This document shows positions 27,561 to 40,466 of a stretch of 64,000 nt of DNA, one piece after another (positions within the stretch are counted from its first letter, which is position 1; every line of letters begins with the position of its first letter). Position numbers and translations under genes: made by a program. The notes under the pieces are model-generated. The model was not told where the DNA came from, did no database searches, and was given only the letters and a program-made list of their open reading frames with translations. Origin of the DNA: Rhynochetos jubatus. Taxonomy: Eukaryota > Chordata > Aves > Eurypygiformes > Rhynochetidae. The DNA is taken from contig CM050657.1 of NCBI GenBank assembly GCA_027574665.1, positions 27,713,408-27,777,407 on the forward strand. Direction: 5' to 3'.

Positions 27561-29595
27561 TTCCACATGGGGTCTGCTCAAAAAGAAAATAGATTTTCTG
27601 TTTTAGTGCTTTAAACAAATTCAACTTTCAATTTTTAATTTAGCTGGAGGAAGCAAATGGCTATCCAGGACCACATTTTGATACGGTAGATAAATCCTTA
27701 CCAAGCCAAATTTTCAAGCATGCAAACTTGCATTGTGTCCCTGATTTTGATGAAGCTCCAGGATTTCTGCCATCAGCCAAGGAATTCACTTCTCTGGAAT
27801 CAGTCAGTGCGAGGGGTAGGAGAGGGGACAGGATGACATGGCACCAGCCGCTCCTTATTTTCAGATGTTTCCATGCAAAAAAAAGCCAGGTCAAAGGTGT
27901 TTAAAATATCCTTCCGATTACTGCAAGTGACAGTAGACCGACTGTATAGAAGTGTAAGAGTTAACTCAGATGAGACAGGTGACAGCATTTTAGTTGGTTT
28001 CAGACTGCAGTGTGGTTTAATGAAAATATCTTCTAAAAGCTACTTTGTTTGAGCTCTAATTCATTGTTACATATAACCTAATGATAACTGTTAGGGTTGC
28101 TGATCTGCTGTAGAGGGCTGAATGTGCAAATAGCTTTTCCTATAGTCTGCAACTAAACGTTACTGGCCTGGCTGCAATCCCAGCTGGCTGGTTAAAGAAA
28201 TGTGTCAAGGGATCACAGGAATATAGACATCAGTGGTGTGTCTGGAATTAGAGCTTTCTCTGAGCTCAATTCCTTTGCTCTCCTTAAAGGTTTCCAGCAC
28301 AGTGCAATGTGGATAACTCCAGCACAAAGAACCTGTCCAAGCGAGTGTCTGAAGTACGGTTTCAGATGACTTTTCTCTAAGGAAAATATTTGTCTTTAAA
28401 TCTTTTCAGCTCTAATTAGGCCTACGTAGCTACATTTCATGTCTGTGTGAGCTGTAATTGCTATGTTTGCACAGAGGAGCAAATGAGGAGCTGCTGTGGC
28501 TGCTTTGTAAAATGCAAGCAAGCAGAATCCGGTGGTCAGGCGCAGGCGGTTTTAATGACTGACTGACTGGTTCTTGTGAAAAAGGATGCGGCTCTGCTGC
28601 ATTTGGAGCCTGCTTCAGATCAGTATTCTGCCTTTTCAGAACTGGGGATTGCAAACTCTTCCTCCCGTCAGGGATTAGACTGCTTTGTGGCAGCACTGCC
28701 AGGGACAAGGCGGCTGCAGGCCAGGAGGAGCTTGGGGATGGACAGTGCATGAGGGAGGAACTGCAGCAACAGGACAGAGGTGCCTTTGCTCCCTTCCCAG
28801 TCCATGATGCAGTTATCAAAAGCACAAGGCTAGGCTATCAGCTTAGGATAACCAAAATAAGGCTACAGAAATAAGGAAGGGAGAGAGGAGTAGTCGTAGC
28901 TGGCTGGGTAGAGGAGAACCAAATCATTTCTTGGCTCCGGTCCCACTGTGCCCCAGACCTGCCTGTCCTGCTGGTGTAGCAGGTAGGTGTGGGCGTCATG
29001 GGGTTGTCTTAGCCCCCCCTTTTCTTCTTCTCCTGAGGCAGCTGGCGCTGCTTGCTAATATGCTTATGGCAGAGAGGAGGGATCTTAGCTCATTATGCTG
29101 TGGATCCAAGCACAAAGAGGAACGCTTCACTTCTTCCATTTGTGGGTTTGCTAGTTCTGGATGAGTGGACTGAAGCGGTTCCCTCTGCGGAGAATGGGTA
29201 TGTGGGAGGTACATGCATTTCTGTCTCCAGGCAGTAGCCACCTTGCTTCTGGAACTGTTCTTTTGGCTGGATTTTTCACCTTGTACAGTTATCAGTGTAA
29301 GTCAAGAGATAGTTTCAGAGGTTGAATTATACTACTGAGATCTTACTGATGTGTTAAGCTGATGTGAAATCAGTCTAGCTACTCGTGTCAGCTCCCTAGG
29401 AGTAAGGAAGGAGTTGAACGCTTCCACCCAACAGAAACAGTCACTGCATGCAAATCCAGTACCTCGTCTGAGGCTTCAGCAAGGACTTCACTGTCCTCGG
29501 GTGAGGTACATGAATCTCTGCTAGTGAACCAAACCCACAAGTCTGTTGCATCAGCTTTTATTTACCAGAGTTAAAATGGAGTTTATTCTCTGGGG
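27561..29595. other. Unique intronic sequence, partly GC-richer
   Basis: The part at 28430-29240 is GC-richer and shows overlapping open frames on both strands, the longest 131 residues on the minus strand. I recognise no domain. Low-stop composition explains it well enough. Confidence 0.5.
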
Positions 29596-29725
29596 TTATT
29601 ACTGTCACTCATTATTAAAGGTCTAATTAATGCTGTTGAGTCTTTATTATTGGTTTAGAATTAATTTCTTATTTCCCACTTTGTGAATGTTAGCTATGTA
29701 AAAATAAAGGCTTTAATTAATTGAG
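29596..29725. promoter_or_regulatory. TAATTA-rich stretch, possible homeodomain-bound element
   Basis: Within about 120 bp there are TCTAATTAATG, AGAATTAATTTC and GCTTTAATTAATTGAG, giving at least three ATTAAT/TAATTA cores. Clustered cores suit homeodomain binding. AT-rich chance occurrence is the alternative. Confidence 0.22.
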
Positions 29726-32069
29726 TTAACTTTTCAGTCCTAGTCCTTCCCACACGTGTATCCAGAAGGGCGGAAGAAAAGTGACATATGGTAAAAGGAA
29801 GCAGAATGTCTGAGTTCAGGTCATTAAAGTGGTAATGATAAAGGCTTCATCAAATGGAAAATACCACCAGTCTACTTCAAACTGTCTTGATCAACACTCA
29901 ATTCATTTTTTATTGTTTATAGTGTTAATTATTTTTTGGGAAAAAAAAATCCATATAAATTTAATTCATAGCATGGTTGTTAAACTGTAAATAACTGAAA
30001 CTGCTGAAGCTTTTCCTCTAATAAAATTGTAATTGGCCTTTTAAAGTAACTACACTAATAAATTCCCCTTCTCCCTCCTCCTCCTACTTAAAGCAGAGAT
30101 CAGCATCATTCCTTTAGTCCTGTGAAGTTCTGCTAGCCTACACCAGCTGAGAATCTGCCTCAAAGCAGGGCTGAGACAAGGGAAGAGAAACATCACCTAC
30201 AAAGTATTCCCGTATAGGATTTTCGCTCTGGCTGAAGTCAATGCTTTGCCACTTACAGAGGAACAAAATAGGGTATCAAAATCCTACTCATTGAGATGTT
30301 TTATACACAATGATAGAAATTTGGAGTAAAAAATATGGTTCTGCTTTGCGGTTGCTGCTAAGTGCATATTAAACTGATTTCATTAACCTACAGAACAACT
30401 GATAGCTGTAATGCACCACTTCTCCTCAGTATGTCTCAAGTACCTATTGCCTGTTGTAGCACCTCTACACATTCTGATCCACAGCGTACCTGATCTCAGC
30501 AGTGCAGCTATGAAATGGGGCCAAAACCTCGGTCTGTCACATTTTAGTGCCATGGCTTCGATCACCAGAACCATGTTTGGACTGCCTGGGCACCTGCAGT
30601 GGAAGGACAGGAGCCTCCAAAGGGTGAATACTTTTATAAATGATGATACGAACGACTGAACCAGGCTGCTCAGGCAGTGTGTGGTGAAGCAGAGAGAGGT
30701 ATGGAGGTCTTCCAAATTCTGAACTTTAGGAACGTCCTCTCCTTCACAGCAATCTTGGACTGTTCCGCTGTTTTCTTCTTATGCCATTTCTGATAGCACC
30801 CTTGCCTAGAGAGCATTTCTTTCTTAACATCACCTTTGATAAAGTAATTTGCGCACAAGAGTCACAAGAGTGCTTCAGGTTTCTCTGCCTACTGGTGTCA
30901 ATATATTTCTGGGTTTTGGACATGAAACCTCTCTCTTGGTTAGTGTTTTTCTGGGTCACTTCCCCTATGGATTCTGCATTAAATATTGAGGCTTACACAC
31001 ACAACCTTTACAGTTTTGTGTGTGTACAGAAGGTTTTATACATGGCAATACACGTTTCCAAATGCAGCGATCCCATTGTCTCGGGTTTGTACCTGCAGAT
31101 TCTGTGTATCTTTGCATTCATACAGCAGGTATGTAATATTCCGGCAGCAATTTGCCCTGCACAGGAGCATGGCAGAATCCCAGGGTGGAGCACGGTCCTG
31201 GAACTTGTCTCTGGTTTTGGGTGCTGGGTTTTGCAAGCACATATCCATATTCCTCCACAGGAAACAGGGTAAGGCTCTCCCTTTTCCTGCCAGCAGCCCC
31301 CCAGCCTCCGTGGTCCCTTTAAGGTCTAGAGAAAGGAAGCCACCCAAGATGTCCCTTAATGATACTGTTGTAGCTACAGTCTCCCAGTTGAACATGGAGA
31401 ACCATTTATGTCCTGTTACGGATGTGGGAATGTGTACACACACCAGAAATTGGCCGTTACATCTCAGATTGCAGGAAACCTGCTCTGGTGACTAATTATC
31501 CTGAGCCTGCAGGGTGGCTTGCTGATTCCCTGGGAATACCACTTAGTCTAGTCTCAACCTGTTAAAAGTGTATGACGATTAACATTTTTTTTCCCCAAGT
31601 ATTTCATTTTGACGGCACTATAAACAAAAGCACTTCTATGCATCTTTCTTCACTGAATTATTTATTTGAATGTAGATATGAATCATTCTTTATTGCGGAA
31701 TACAGTGCAGTCAGGTCCTAGTGCTAAAACATCAGTGCTAATTAGCTGGAAATAAAATTGTCAAAAATACTTGATCCTAATTAGGGTCTTTTTAATGTTT
31801 ATACACTGTGGACTTGATCTTCCTCCCAATGACTGTGTAAATCTGGAATACTTCCTTGACTCTAGTATGGTATTCATGCAAATAAGATGATAACTTTATG
31901 GCTTGTTCTTATGGTGGTTGTATGCTGTTAGCTAAATAAGAATGCAGTTCAAACTCTAAATTCAGTAAAATCAGTCCCCATGTACCCTGCTGCATATCTA
32001 AAGCACACGTATTTTAGCAGGCAGCTAGGCAATTCAAGGAGTATAGGTCTGACTGTACTCTGAAAAATA
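29726..32069. other. Unique intronic sequence with the longest plus-strand open frames upstream of the exon
   Basis: Overlapping plus-strand frames of 163 residues (30781-31272) and 169 residues (30986-31495), and minus-strand frames of 135 and 110 residues, lie at 30383-31495. Openness in several frames at once points to low stop-codon density, not to one gene. No domain was recognised. Start contexts and splice sites give no reason to call a gene. Confidence 0.45.
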
Positions 32070-32260
32070 CCCACGTGTGCTTATCTAATTTACATACCAA
32101 TATGCATAGATAATTAACGGACTCCTTTCTATATTAGCTAGAGGTGTTCAATTCATATGGCTAAAGTATTACCATTGATCCGCACGACGGGCGATACGGA
32201 GTCGTACATGTTTAAAGTTATTCAGGTCCTCTGAGGTTTCCTCACGCAGTTCAATTCACC
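32070..32260. promoter_or_regulatory. CpG-dense island within a POU/homeodomain motif-rich stretch
   Basis: Six CpGs lie in 24 bp (32181, 32185, 32188, 32192, 32197, 32203), in AT-rich flanks where CpG is rare. Just upstream are ATTTACAT, ATATGCAT and GATAATTAA cores (about 32080-32120). Retention of so many CpGs suggests either sequence constraint or an unmethylated state. That is inference; the counts are read directly. Confidence 0.35.
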
Positions 32261-35200
32261 ATTCCGTCTCTCTCCCTTTGAAATCAATTAACCGTCTGTC
32301 TGTCTTAAGTGAAGCTCAGCTACTTCTCAGCTGTTCCCCATCCACCTTCCCAATCTCCATGTTCATCAAAACCCTCAACCCCATAATATTGCCTCGGCTT
32401 TGTTCTTCTCTCCCAAGAGTTTTCTAGATTAACCTTTTGATGGTTGGGCCCAAAAGAGTAGATTTAACCGGATGTGAAATGGGTCTGGATTTAGTATTTG
32501 ACTCCGTGTCTTTGCAATCGAGACAAAGTTTAGATTTGTATGTGAACCTCATTGAACTTTGAAATAGGTCAGACTTCCTGAACTCGTAGGATCTCATGCT
32601 TCATAAGATGGAATTTTTGAATCCTCAGTTGTCTCCCACTGACTCCTGGGGATCTGCCTGACAGCTCCAGAGGTACTTCTGCAATTCCTCCAGTCCAGAC
32701 TTTCTGTGCTGTTGGCTGTTGCCTCTAAGGTCCATGGCCTGTACTTTATAAGTATAAAGACATAAAATAAGTATGTCTTTGTTTTTCTAAAATGAAAGCG
32801 AACTTCAAAATTCGTAACTGTTTTTTGTTATGAGTTAAATTCAAATGCTGTCATGCCAAAACAACGTGGTTGTGAACTTTTTATTTTTGCAACTATATAA
32901 ATAGAAGCTAAAATAGAAGACCCTTTTTGTCTGCAAATAATTGATATGGTATTTTTCTCCTTTATAAACAGCTTAGGGGGGCTTATGTTTATATTAATAT
33001 ATTTATATATGAATAACTGTTAGGATAATTCTGTAGCTAATTCTTAAGCTGTTAAATAGTTTATGAACAACTTATTTTGAAGATTTTTAATTCAGAATTC
33101 AGGGGTTATCAGCAGCTGGTTGCCTAGATTCATTACCACCTTTGGGTGCTTGCTTTTTCATGGTCTGTATTGAGTCCCTGTGCGGGACCTTTAAGGGCAA
33201 TTGCAGTAGAAAAGAAATAACAGTGACTTCACCTGGGCTGATTTAGCAGCGCAGAATACTGGGGTTTTGATATGACCATCCCACTTTACACTTTGCTGCC
33301 TGGGAGTATTCTCTAATGATCAGCCCTAAATTGAGTCAGCTCTGAAGCGATCCCAGATCAGGTACCCTGTTACCTCAGACGTTTACTTGGGGATTTGCTC
33401 ACCCCAGGATCTTTTAGCTAAGAATAGAAACTGCTTTGCTGTTTAGCTGAGAGTTAAATTAGAGAGGTCTTCTGAAGAAATGGCTCATTTCTTTTCCATA
33501 TAGATCCCAAATGAATTCCTGGATGAGTCTGTTTCCCTGTGTCAGCCTGCCCTGCTGTTCTGAGTTCTGCTTTACCTGGGGACTTGAGCCTGGTTCCGTC
33601 CTGCTGCGGCCCCATTAGCACAATCTGTAGAGGCCATCTAGGGAGTGCACAGATGTATAGTGACACATACATTTGTGCCTGATGAAATATGATCCAATAA
33701 ATGGAGAGGTGGCATTTATCACCTGTCTGAGGAGGTGGAGTAGGAAACAGGGGAGATGGCCCGGGAAAGGACTGTGCAGCATGCTTTAGGTTGTATCCTA
33801 TTTCAGTCCAGAAACTCCAGCTCAGTCAGTTCTGCTGAATTTAAGATGACTGTAATGAGGGATGTAATGTCTCTGTGAATTACCTGAAAATCTTTTAAAA
33901 GCTCTGTCACTATTCTTTCCCTTGAGATTAAAGACCAGTCTTGGATATTTGCCATCTAGGAATCTACCTAATTACCTGAGGTTATATGCCGGTCAGTGAG
34001 AGATACTTTATGAAGGACAGGGGAATTGTTCTAGTGTTTGAAAAGTCAGTAATTGGACACATCATTCCCCTGGAGATCAGTTTGAGGGGAAGGAGCTAGG
34101 AAAGTCCTGATCCCCTAACAGGAAACTCCTATTTCATGAGATGAGCCATCTCCTAAAGCGGGTCATCTCCCCACCCCTGGGACTTTCCCACAAAGGGGCT
34201 GGGTTGCATGAGGACTTCAGACTGGTCAGAAGACAAAGCTCAAAGCATGCATTGCTGCGTCCAAGGAAGTCAGTGGCTGTTCATTGGTCAAAAGGTATTT
34301 CCTCTAGTTTCAAAGCAAAATTCCCTTTCTAGTCCAGTGAGTAGAAACTATAAGGACACTGTCAGCCCTTCCCCTCAGAAAGACAATCTCATGCACTACT
34401 GCAGCAGCTCTGTAGCCACTTCTGCTTCATTGCTTTCCCCGCCTTTCCCAGGCTACACTGAACTGCACCCCTTGACTGGCTCCCAACTCCTTCAGAGCAT
34501 TTTATCTTGCAAAACATAGCTGTTCACATGGAGCAAGTACTTTTGTCATTCCTTGGAGTTTGGAATGACATTCTCTTTGTTTGGATTATCTCGCTGACAC
34601 TTGCTGGCCAGTTCTTCTTGGTGTTGTACTGCGCAGACTGGAAGGAAAGACTTGTCCAAAAGCAAGGTGAGGGCTGTGCCTTGTGTTTGCAGGCTTGAGT
34701 GCACTACTGCTCCCAGCTATCCTCCTTACCTTGCCGTTGGCAGTGACTAAATTAGATGTATCGCCTCCCTGATCACTGCAGTAGGTTTGGTTGGACTCCT
34801 GCTCAATCTCTCTGCTGTGGGTTCAGGCATGAGGAGGATGGTCACTTCATAGCGCCAGCTGAATTTGGTTTTCATCCTAAGTCAGAACCCACTTGCTTTG
34901 AGGGAATGGGATGAGGAACAGAGTTCATTCTAGGTGGAGAGCAGTAAGAGCCCAGCCTTGCACTGATTTGGCATTTGTCCTTCCATGGAAAGGCCTCATG
35001 ATGGTTAATACCCATTGTGAGGCAATTAATCGTTATTAAAGAGGGTTGGTTTCTCCCGCTGAGCTGTTTTTAAATTTGTGCTGTGAAGCTTGCTCAGCAG
35101 TCTAGTACAGAAGCAGAATAAAGAGTCTTGTGTTTAGATCATACTCTACTAGTATACGGACAGCTCAGGGAATCAGTAATATGGATGCTTCAAACCAGGA

Positions 35201-38200
35201 TTACCCAGCTTCTGCCCATCCCTGGGCCAACAGCTCTTCAGGTTGACCCTGACATGCAGATACTTGAAGTGTATGTGCAGTAGCACTAAGAAGCCTTTAA
35301 AACCCAGTGGCCTGGATCTGGCTTGCAGCTTATTGGTAGCTGGTACTTGCAGACAGGGCTGATCTGAAGGCACACTCTGCTTAAACTTGTTTAACCAACA
35401 TTATCCCCCAGTTTCTTTCCACTGATGAGGAAATCTTTAATTGGTAATCCTTTATCCTAAGCAAGAGCAGCAAGAGAATCTCACAGTGGAAGCAAAACTT
35501 CAGGCTTATTTCACGGAGTAAATTCTAGTTCCGTTGAACGTGGAGGTAGAATACATCATTGGTGCAAGGTGCTCGCATTCACGGTGCTCAGATCCAGGAC
35601 AAAGGCAGTACAGGCTTGGGAAAGGATGGCAATGTTAATTCCTTCTCACATGATGTATGTTTAAATTGGGTCCCTAGGTAGAGTTCAATAATAAATATGT
35701 AATAAGCTACTGAACTTCTGAAAGTTTTCCCTGGAAAGTTATAAAATATGCAAAGTGTTGCTTGAGAGACCGAAATGGATTCTTCAAAGTCATGTTTACA
35801 CAATAGATCATACATGTTTAGTAAGTATTTTAAATCCTTTATTAGGGTTACCCAGAAGACTTATTTTGTTCTAGCAGCTAAATCAATGTTTAGACAGGTT
35901 TAAGCTACTTACAATTTTTCCAAGGCACTGGAATAGCTTACGGTGTTTTAATCTATCCTGAAAGAACACATTAGGAAGTATTTTTAAGTACTTTAAAGAC
36001 ACTTTGTTGACAAGGTAACTCCATTTAGATGGCAACATGAGGAAAAGCTGAAGAGATAGGAATTACTTGACTTGGAAAAAAGAGTAAAGACTATTCTTGT
36101 AACATATTTCCATGACTCTGAGCTGAAACTGATTAATAGAAAGCTGTAAGGGTTGTGGATTTTGATGTTTTTTACACCATAGGACCATATCCTAGGACCG
36201 TGAGTTCTACCAATGCGTGATGTTAATACCAAGGACTTCTTCTTATAGATTGTTCAAACTGCTTTATAAAACATTGGGAAAATAGACAGTTGCTTGATGG
36301 TTTCTGCTAAGTAATATTTATATCATGCTTCTAGAAGGTAGTTTTGTCCTTAGAGGTTACTGAGACACAGCTTACCAAGCCTTGGTTTTATTTTTATTAT
36401 ACAGAAAACTATGTTTCAAACATAGTTGTTTTCCAAAAACTTTCCATCTCAACATGGCAAGTATGTATAACAAAAATTAATTGATTTTCAGACTGCATTT
36501 CCTGAACCGTATTTCATAGTTTCTAAGATGCATAAACACATACTAGTAGAAAAGACGTGGCCTTGAAAATACTCTGCTAACATGCATAGGAATCTACAGA
36601 ATGAGGTTCTTCATTTATTGCATAAGATGACCAACACAGAATTAGAGGCTTTCCTTTAGAGCAATTAAATTAATTACCTGAGAGAACATAGATGTTAATT
36701 TCAACATTTCGTTTCATACTTCCCTGCACCTTCTGTGTCTAAGTAAACTGAAACTGGGATTTTTGTTTGAATCATTAAAATCCTCCCATTTCTTGTTTAT
36801 TCTCAGTGGTATATCACACTCCTATCCCCTGTATTTAGGGTAAAATGGAATGTCCAGGTTAATGATCAGACTTTTTTCTGCTACAGAAAAGAATGATCTG
36901 TTTGACTTTGGCTGTCTTGTAAAACATCCTGGTGCATAGGAATCAAGCACAGAAATACGAAGACATCTTTATTGACGTATAAATATGATGATATTTGCAG
37001 TGTGTGGTTGCCCAAAGTAGCAACATACAATTTGATCTGAGCATGGATATCAGTTCACAGGCTCAGCCTCCAGAATAAACTAAATTGTAAAACTGGAATT
37101 CAAGGAAATGACCACAGACTGAATCTTCTGAAGTAGTTCCAACTCATTTTACATGTCATTCAACTTAAATGATCAGACCATCTTTCTATATCAAAATGGC
37201 AGTTTTTGTTCTGGAAAGCTTCTTGCTGTAGATGAGAGTGTTGTGAGGGAATGAAGGTCACCACAAAATACTCAACAGTTACATGATATGGTATCTAAAA
37301 CACTGGCATGATTTCCCTACTCCAAACAAAGGGAAATTTGGAAGTGTACCATTGCTGTGCCGGCAATGAGAGCCATGTCAGCAGATCTAAATCCAAACTT
37401 TAGGTTAGTTTGTGAATGCAAGACTCTCATCAAGCCATGTGCAAAGGTGGGCACTGTAGGTGAGCATGTTTGATTCTGCTGTCGATCAAATGTGTTGTAT
37501 GCTCCTGTACCATCAATGGGCTTTAGGAAATACAGTGCAAAATCTTATATGTGAGTTGGACCTGAGTGTTTTAACATCTACTCAAATGGTGTCATTGGTT
37601 TGTCTTGTACACTTCGGTGATGCTGATGTCATGGTCACTTTGGTGATGCTGGAGACACACAGAAGGCAAATATGGCTTTATGGCTTTACTCGGCAGTGGA
37701 GTTGAGGGTACAAGACAGTTTGCTCTCTTCAACAGATGGGGTTTATATCCAGTCCAGCGAGAGAACAAATGTCCTCCTATATGGAACGTTGCCAGTTTGA
37801 ATCCTGATGAAAGGATTAGTGTCTTTGGATCTCTGCCCTGGAAATGGCTGATTTAATACTATGCCTTTTACCATTTATCTGAACAGCTGATGTTTTACCA
37901 GTGACACCATGTGTTTACATACAGGGCTATCCAAAGAGAAGAGTAAATGGAATGAGGGGACGCCCATGGTTTGTGTAGGTCATGCTGTTGTAGTAATGTA
38001 TTTCCAGTGCCAAACTGGAGGGTTGCTTCCCATAAAAACTCTGTCTGTCATCGGCTTGTATTTCAGTTTCCATGCAATGTATTTGGACTGTGGTTTAGGC
38101 CATATTTTTTTAAAGTAGCTATTGGTAATTTCAAAATGGTTTACTATCTCCGCTTCACCAGACTTTAATTCCAAGGCTAGTGGGTTACACACTGGAAGCC

Positions 38201-40447
38201 ATATCCCGTAGCATTTCCATGGATGATGTCTCCTGCAGGAAGTGTGTTGCTTTTTAATAGACTACATGGTTAACCTCTTAAGACTGTTATTTGTGAAAGA
38301 GAGGAGAACTGAATGTTTCACATCTTGAGGTCTGACTTTTGACAGCTCCCTCTTCATTTCCAACCAAGGAGTTATGGTCGCTTATTCCTTTCTCAAAGAG
38401 ATTCAAGTGGACTGTAAACAGGCTGCGGATGGGCACTGCAGAGTCTCTCCTTGTATGGCTTTTCTTCAACTGCCATCATGAGGCTAAAGGTGCTGTTGCG
38501 ACCAGCTCGTCTCTGGTTTAGGTCCTCCATGAATGACATGTTAGGCTGCTGAGAAAATATTACAGCCAAAATCCAGTCCCCTGAGCTCCCACTGAGTTTA
38601 CCAGCTAAACTGCCCTAAATTTAATGGACAGCTGAAATAATTGTATTCATGGCTTTCACTGTAGCATTTTCAGTTAAAGGGGTCTCATTTCAGGATATGT
38701 GTCACAGCAAAACATAGATTTTATATTGTTTTATTAGAAAGCACTGGACTGTCCCCATTTAGATGTACTATACTAGGGATGTTATTGTTAACTGTGCATT
38801 GACACACTGTGTCGTGAGAGTGATCCAAGTTTTAATGGCTTCATACTCTCCGTCAACATGATGTATCATAATTGCTTTTTTGGACCAGTTACAAGCTGAG
38901 CGTAAATATTTAGTATTAATGAATTCAGGTTTATTATGTGTAAGTGTATCTGCAGTGCAGCAAATACGCATCCATCCATGAAGCATTTTAGCATGCTCAG
39001 GGCAGGACTTGCCCCTTTCTTTCTCATCTTCCTCTTCTTCCTGTTTATCTGCATTCTGAAAGGCAAAATAACTTGCTCCTGCTGTTCTCCAGTTGGTACT
39101 GGTCCCCTCAGCCTTGGCACTTCACCACATTTACTGGACATACTCTCGCACTTCTGTCTGTCATCTTTTGTTATGAGCAGATTGCCCAAATAGTCAAATA
39201 CATTCACAGGTCGCTGGCCAAGGGCTGTATCATGTCGACAACATGAGATATTTTATTTTATTTTATCCTTTTTGTATACATCTTGTATTTTACTTATCAA
39301 ACTTTTGCTTCTCCTGCCAGTGTGCTGGAGAACTTTGGAAAGCAACGTGGGAAAGAATGAAATGACAGCTGTAGATAAGCCAAAAACACAATCTGCCCTT
39401 GCTTTCCAGGACCGAGGCCCTCCTGCCAACCCCTTCAGTGCTCTCAGGCCAAAGGCTTGGCCTTCTCCTGAAAGGCTGCCATTGTCAATTGTGTCAAAAG
39501 AGAGTGAGTTGGGGGGGTCTTGGTAGTGTCAACAGCTTCCTCCTGAATTAAAGTCATGTGTGATGGCTTGTGATGAGCATCTCTGTGAAGGCTCTGGGGC
39601 TGTGTTTGGGCATGCTGCCCTGCATTCAGACCAGTTTTTGTTGTGTGTTTCAGAGTTGAATGTCCAGCCACATACAGAAAAGCAGAAGTGTGACAGAGGA
39701 GAAGGGTGATTCTGGGTTTGAGTTTGGAGCCTGAGGTTACGGGACGTAGATTCAGGTTTTCGCTCGGCTGTATGTTCTGCATCATCTTACAACCTTTGAA
39801 ATGGGGCAATAGCAGTTGTCCCACAGAAATAACTGATTCAGAGATGCTCAGGTACTGTAAGCCTGTGAGAATGTGTAACTATACAAGACAGCTGTACAGA
39901 CTGGAACCCACTTTCTCAGGGGGTTCCCTGAATTCCTTCCTGTCCCCCTGCCATGCATCTCTGTCTGTAGGCCTACCTCCTCTTTGTCAAAACAAACTAC
40001 GTCCATCTGTAGGCTCAAGGGTGGCCCCCAGTGCTCCTCATACCCTCCTTTCCCCTTGTCCCTAGATGAAGATCAACTCTTGTAAAAAGCTGTCAGAAGA
40101 ACGGGCATGCAGCTGGCTACAGCTGTGGTGGTGCTGGACATCTGCGCAGGAGTCTCCCCAGTGTGTAACACAGAGCGCACAGGGCGATGGGTGGTCTTGC
40201 AGAAAGGAGAAGGAAGGACTGGGAAAACATGAGCCTAAAATCAAAAGGCTGTCAGAAATGAGAAAGGCAGCAGTGGTGGTTACTCTCCAGGAAGTCCTTG
40301 TGAATCTTTAGGTTTCCCGCTGCCTTCTTTACATTTTATAAACGGACTGAACAGAGACAGTGCATATGCCTAAACCTAACGATATGCTGCTAGCCTTCTG
40401 TGAAATTGGTTGGATACCTAGTGATAAGCCAACACTTAGTAGCAGTT
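32261..40447. other. Unique AT-rich intronic sequence
   Basis: No exon, RNA gene or repeat family recognised. A TTTTA pentanucleotide run lies at 39250-39266. Minus-strand frames at 38866-39207 (113 residues) and 39444-39824 (126 residues) show no known domain. Confidence 0.5.
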
Positions 40448-40466
40448 CCCCCCACCCCCCCACCCC
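40448..40466 (-). repeat. C-rich tract with G-quadruplex potential on the minus strand
   Basis: Runs of six, seven and four C are separated by single A bases. The seven-C run can be split into two triplets, so the complementary strand has four G-runs with one-base loops, the minimal G-quadruplex pattern. Confidence 0.55.

Noticed and set aside
28430-28825. Minus-strand open frame of 131 residues
   Set aside because: Ser/Pro-rich reading of a GC-richer segment, with no domain and no flanking signals.
30383-30715. Possible minus-strand exon with AG and GT edges
   Set aside because: A 110-residue frame with splice-like edges, but no recognised protein and no pyrimidine tract of quality. Such edges are frequent by chance.
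30781-31495. Overlapping plus-strand open frames of 163 and 169 residues
   Set aside because: Two plus frames and one minus frame are open over the same bases, with no recognisable domain or splice context. Low stop density is a simpler explanation. RNA-seq coverage would overturn this.
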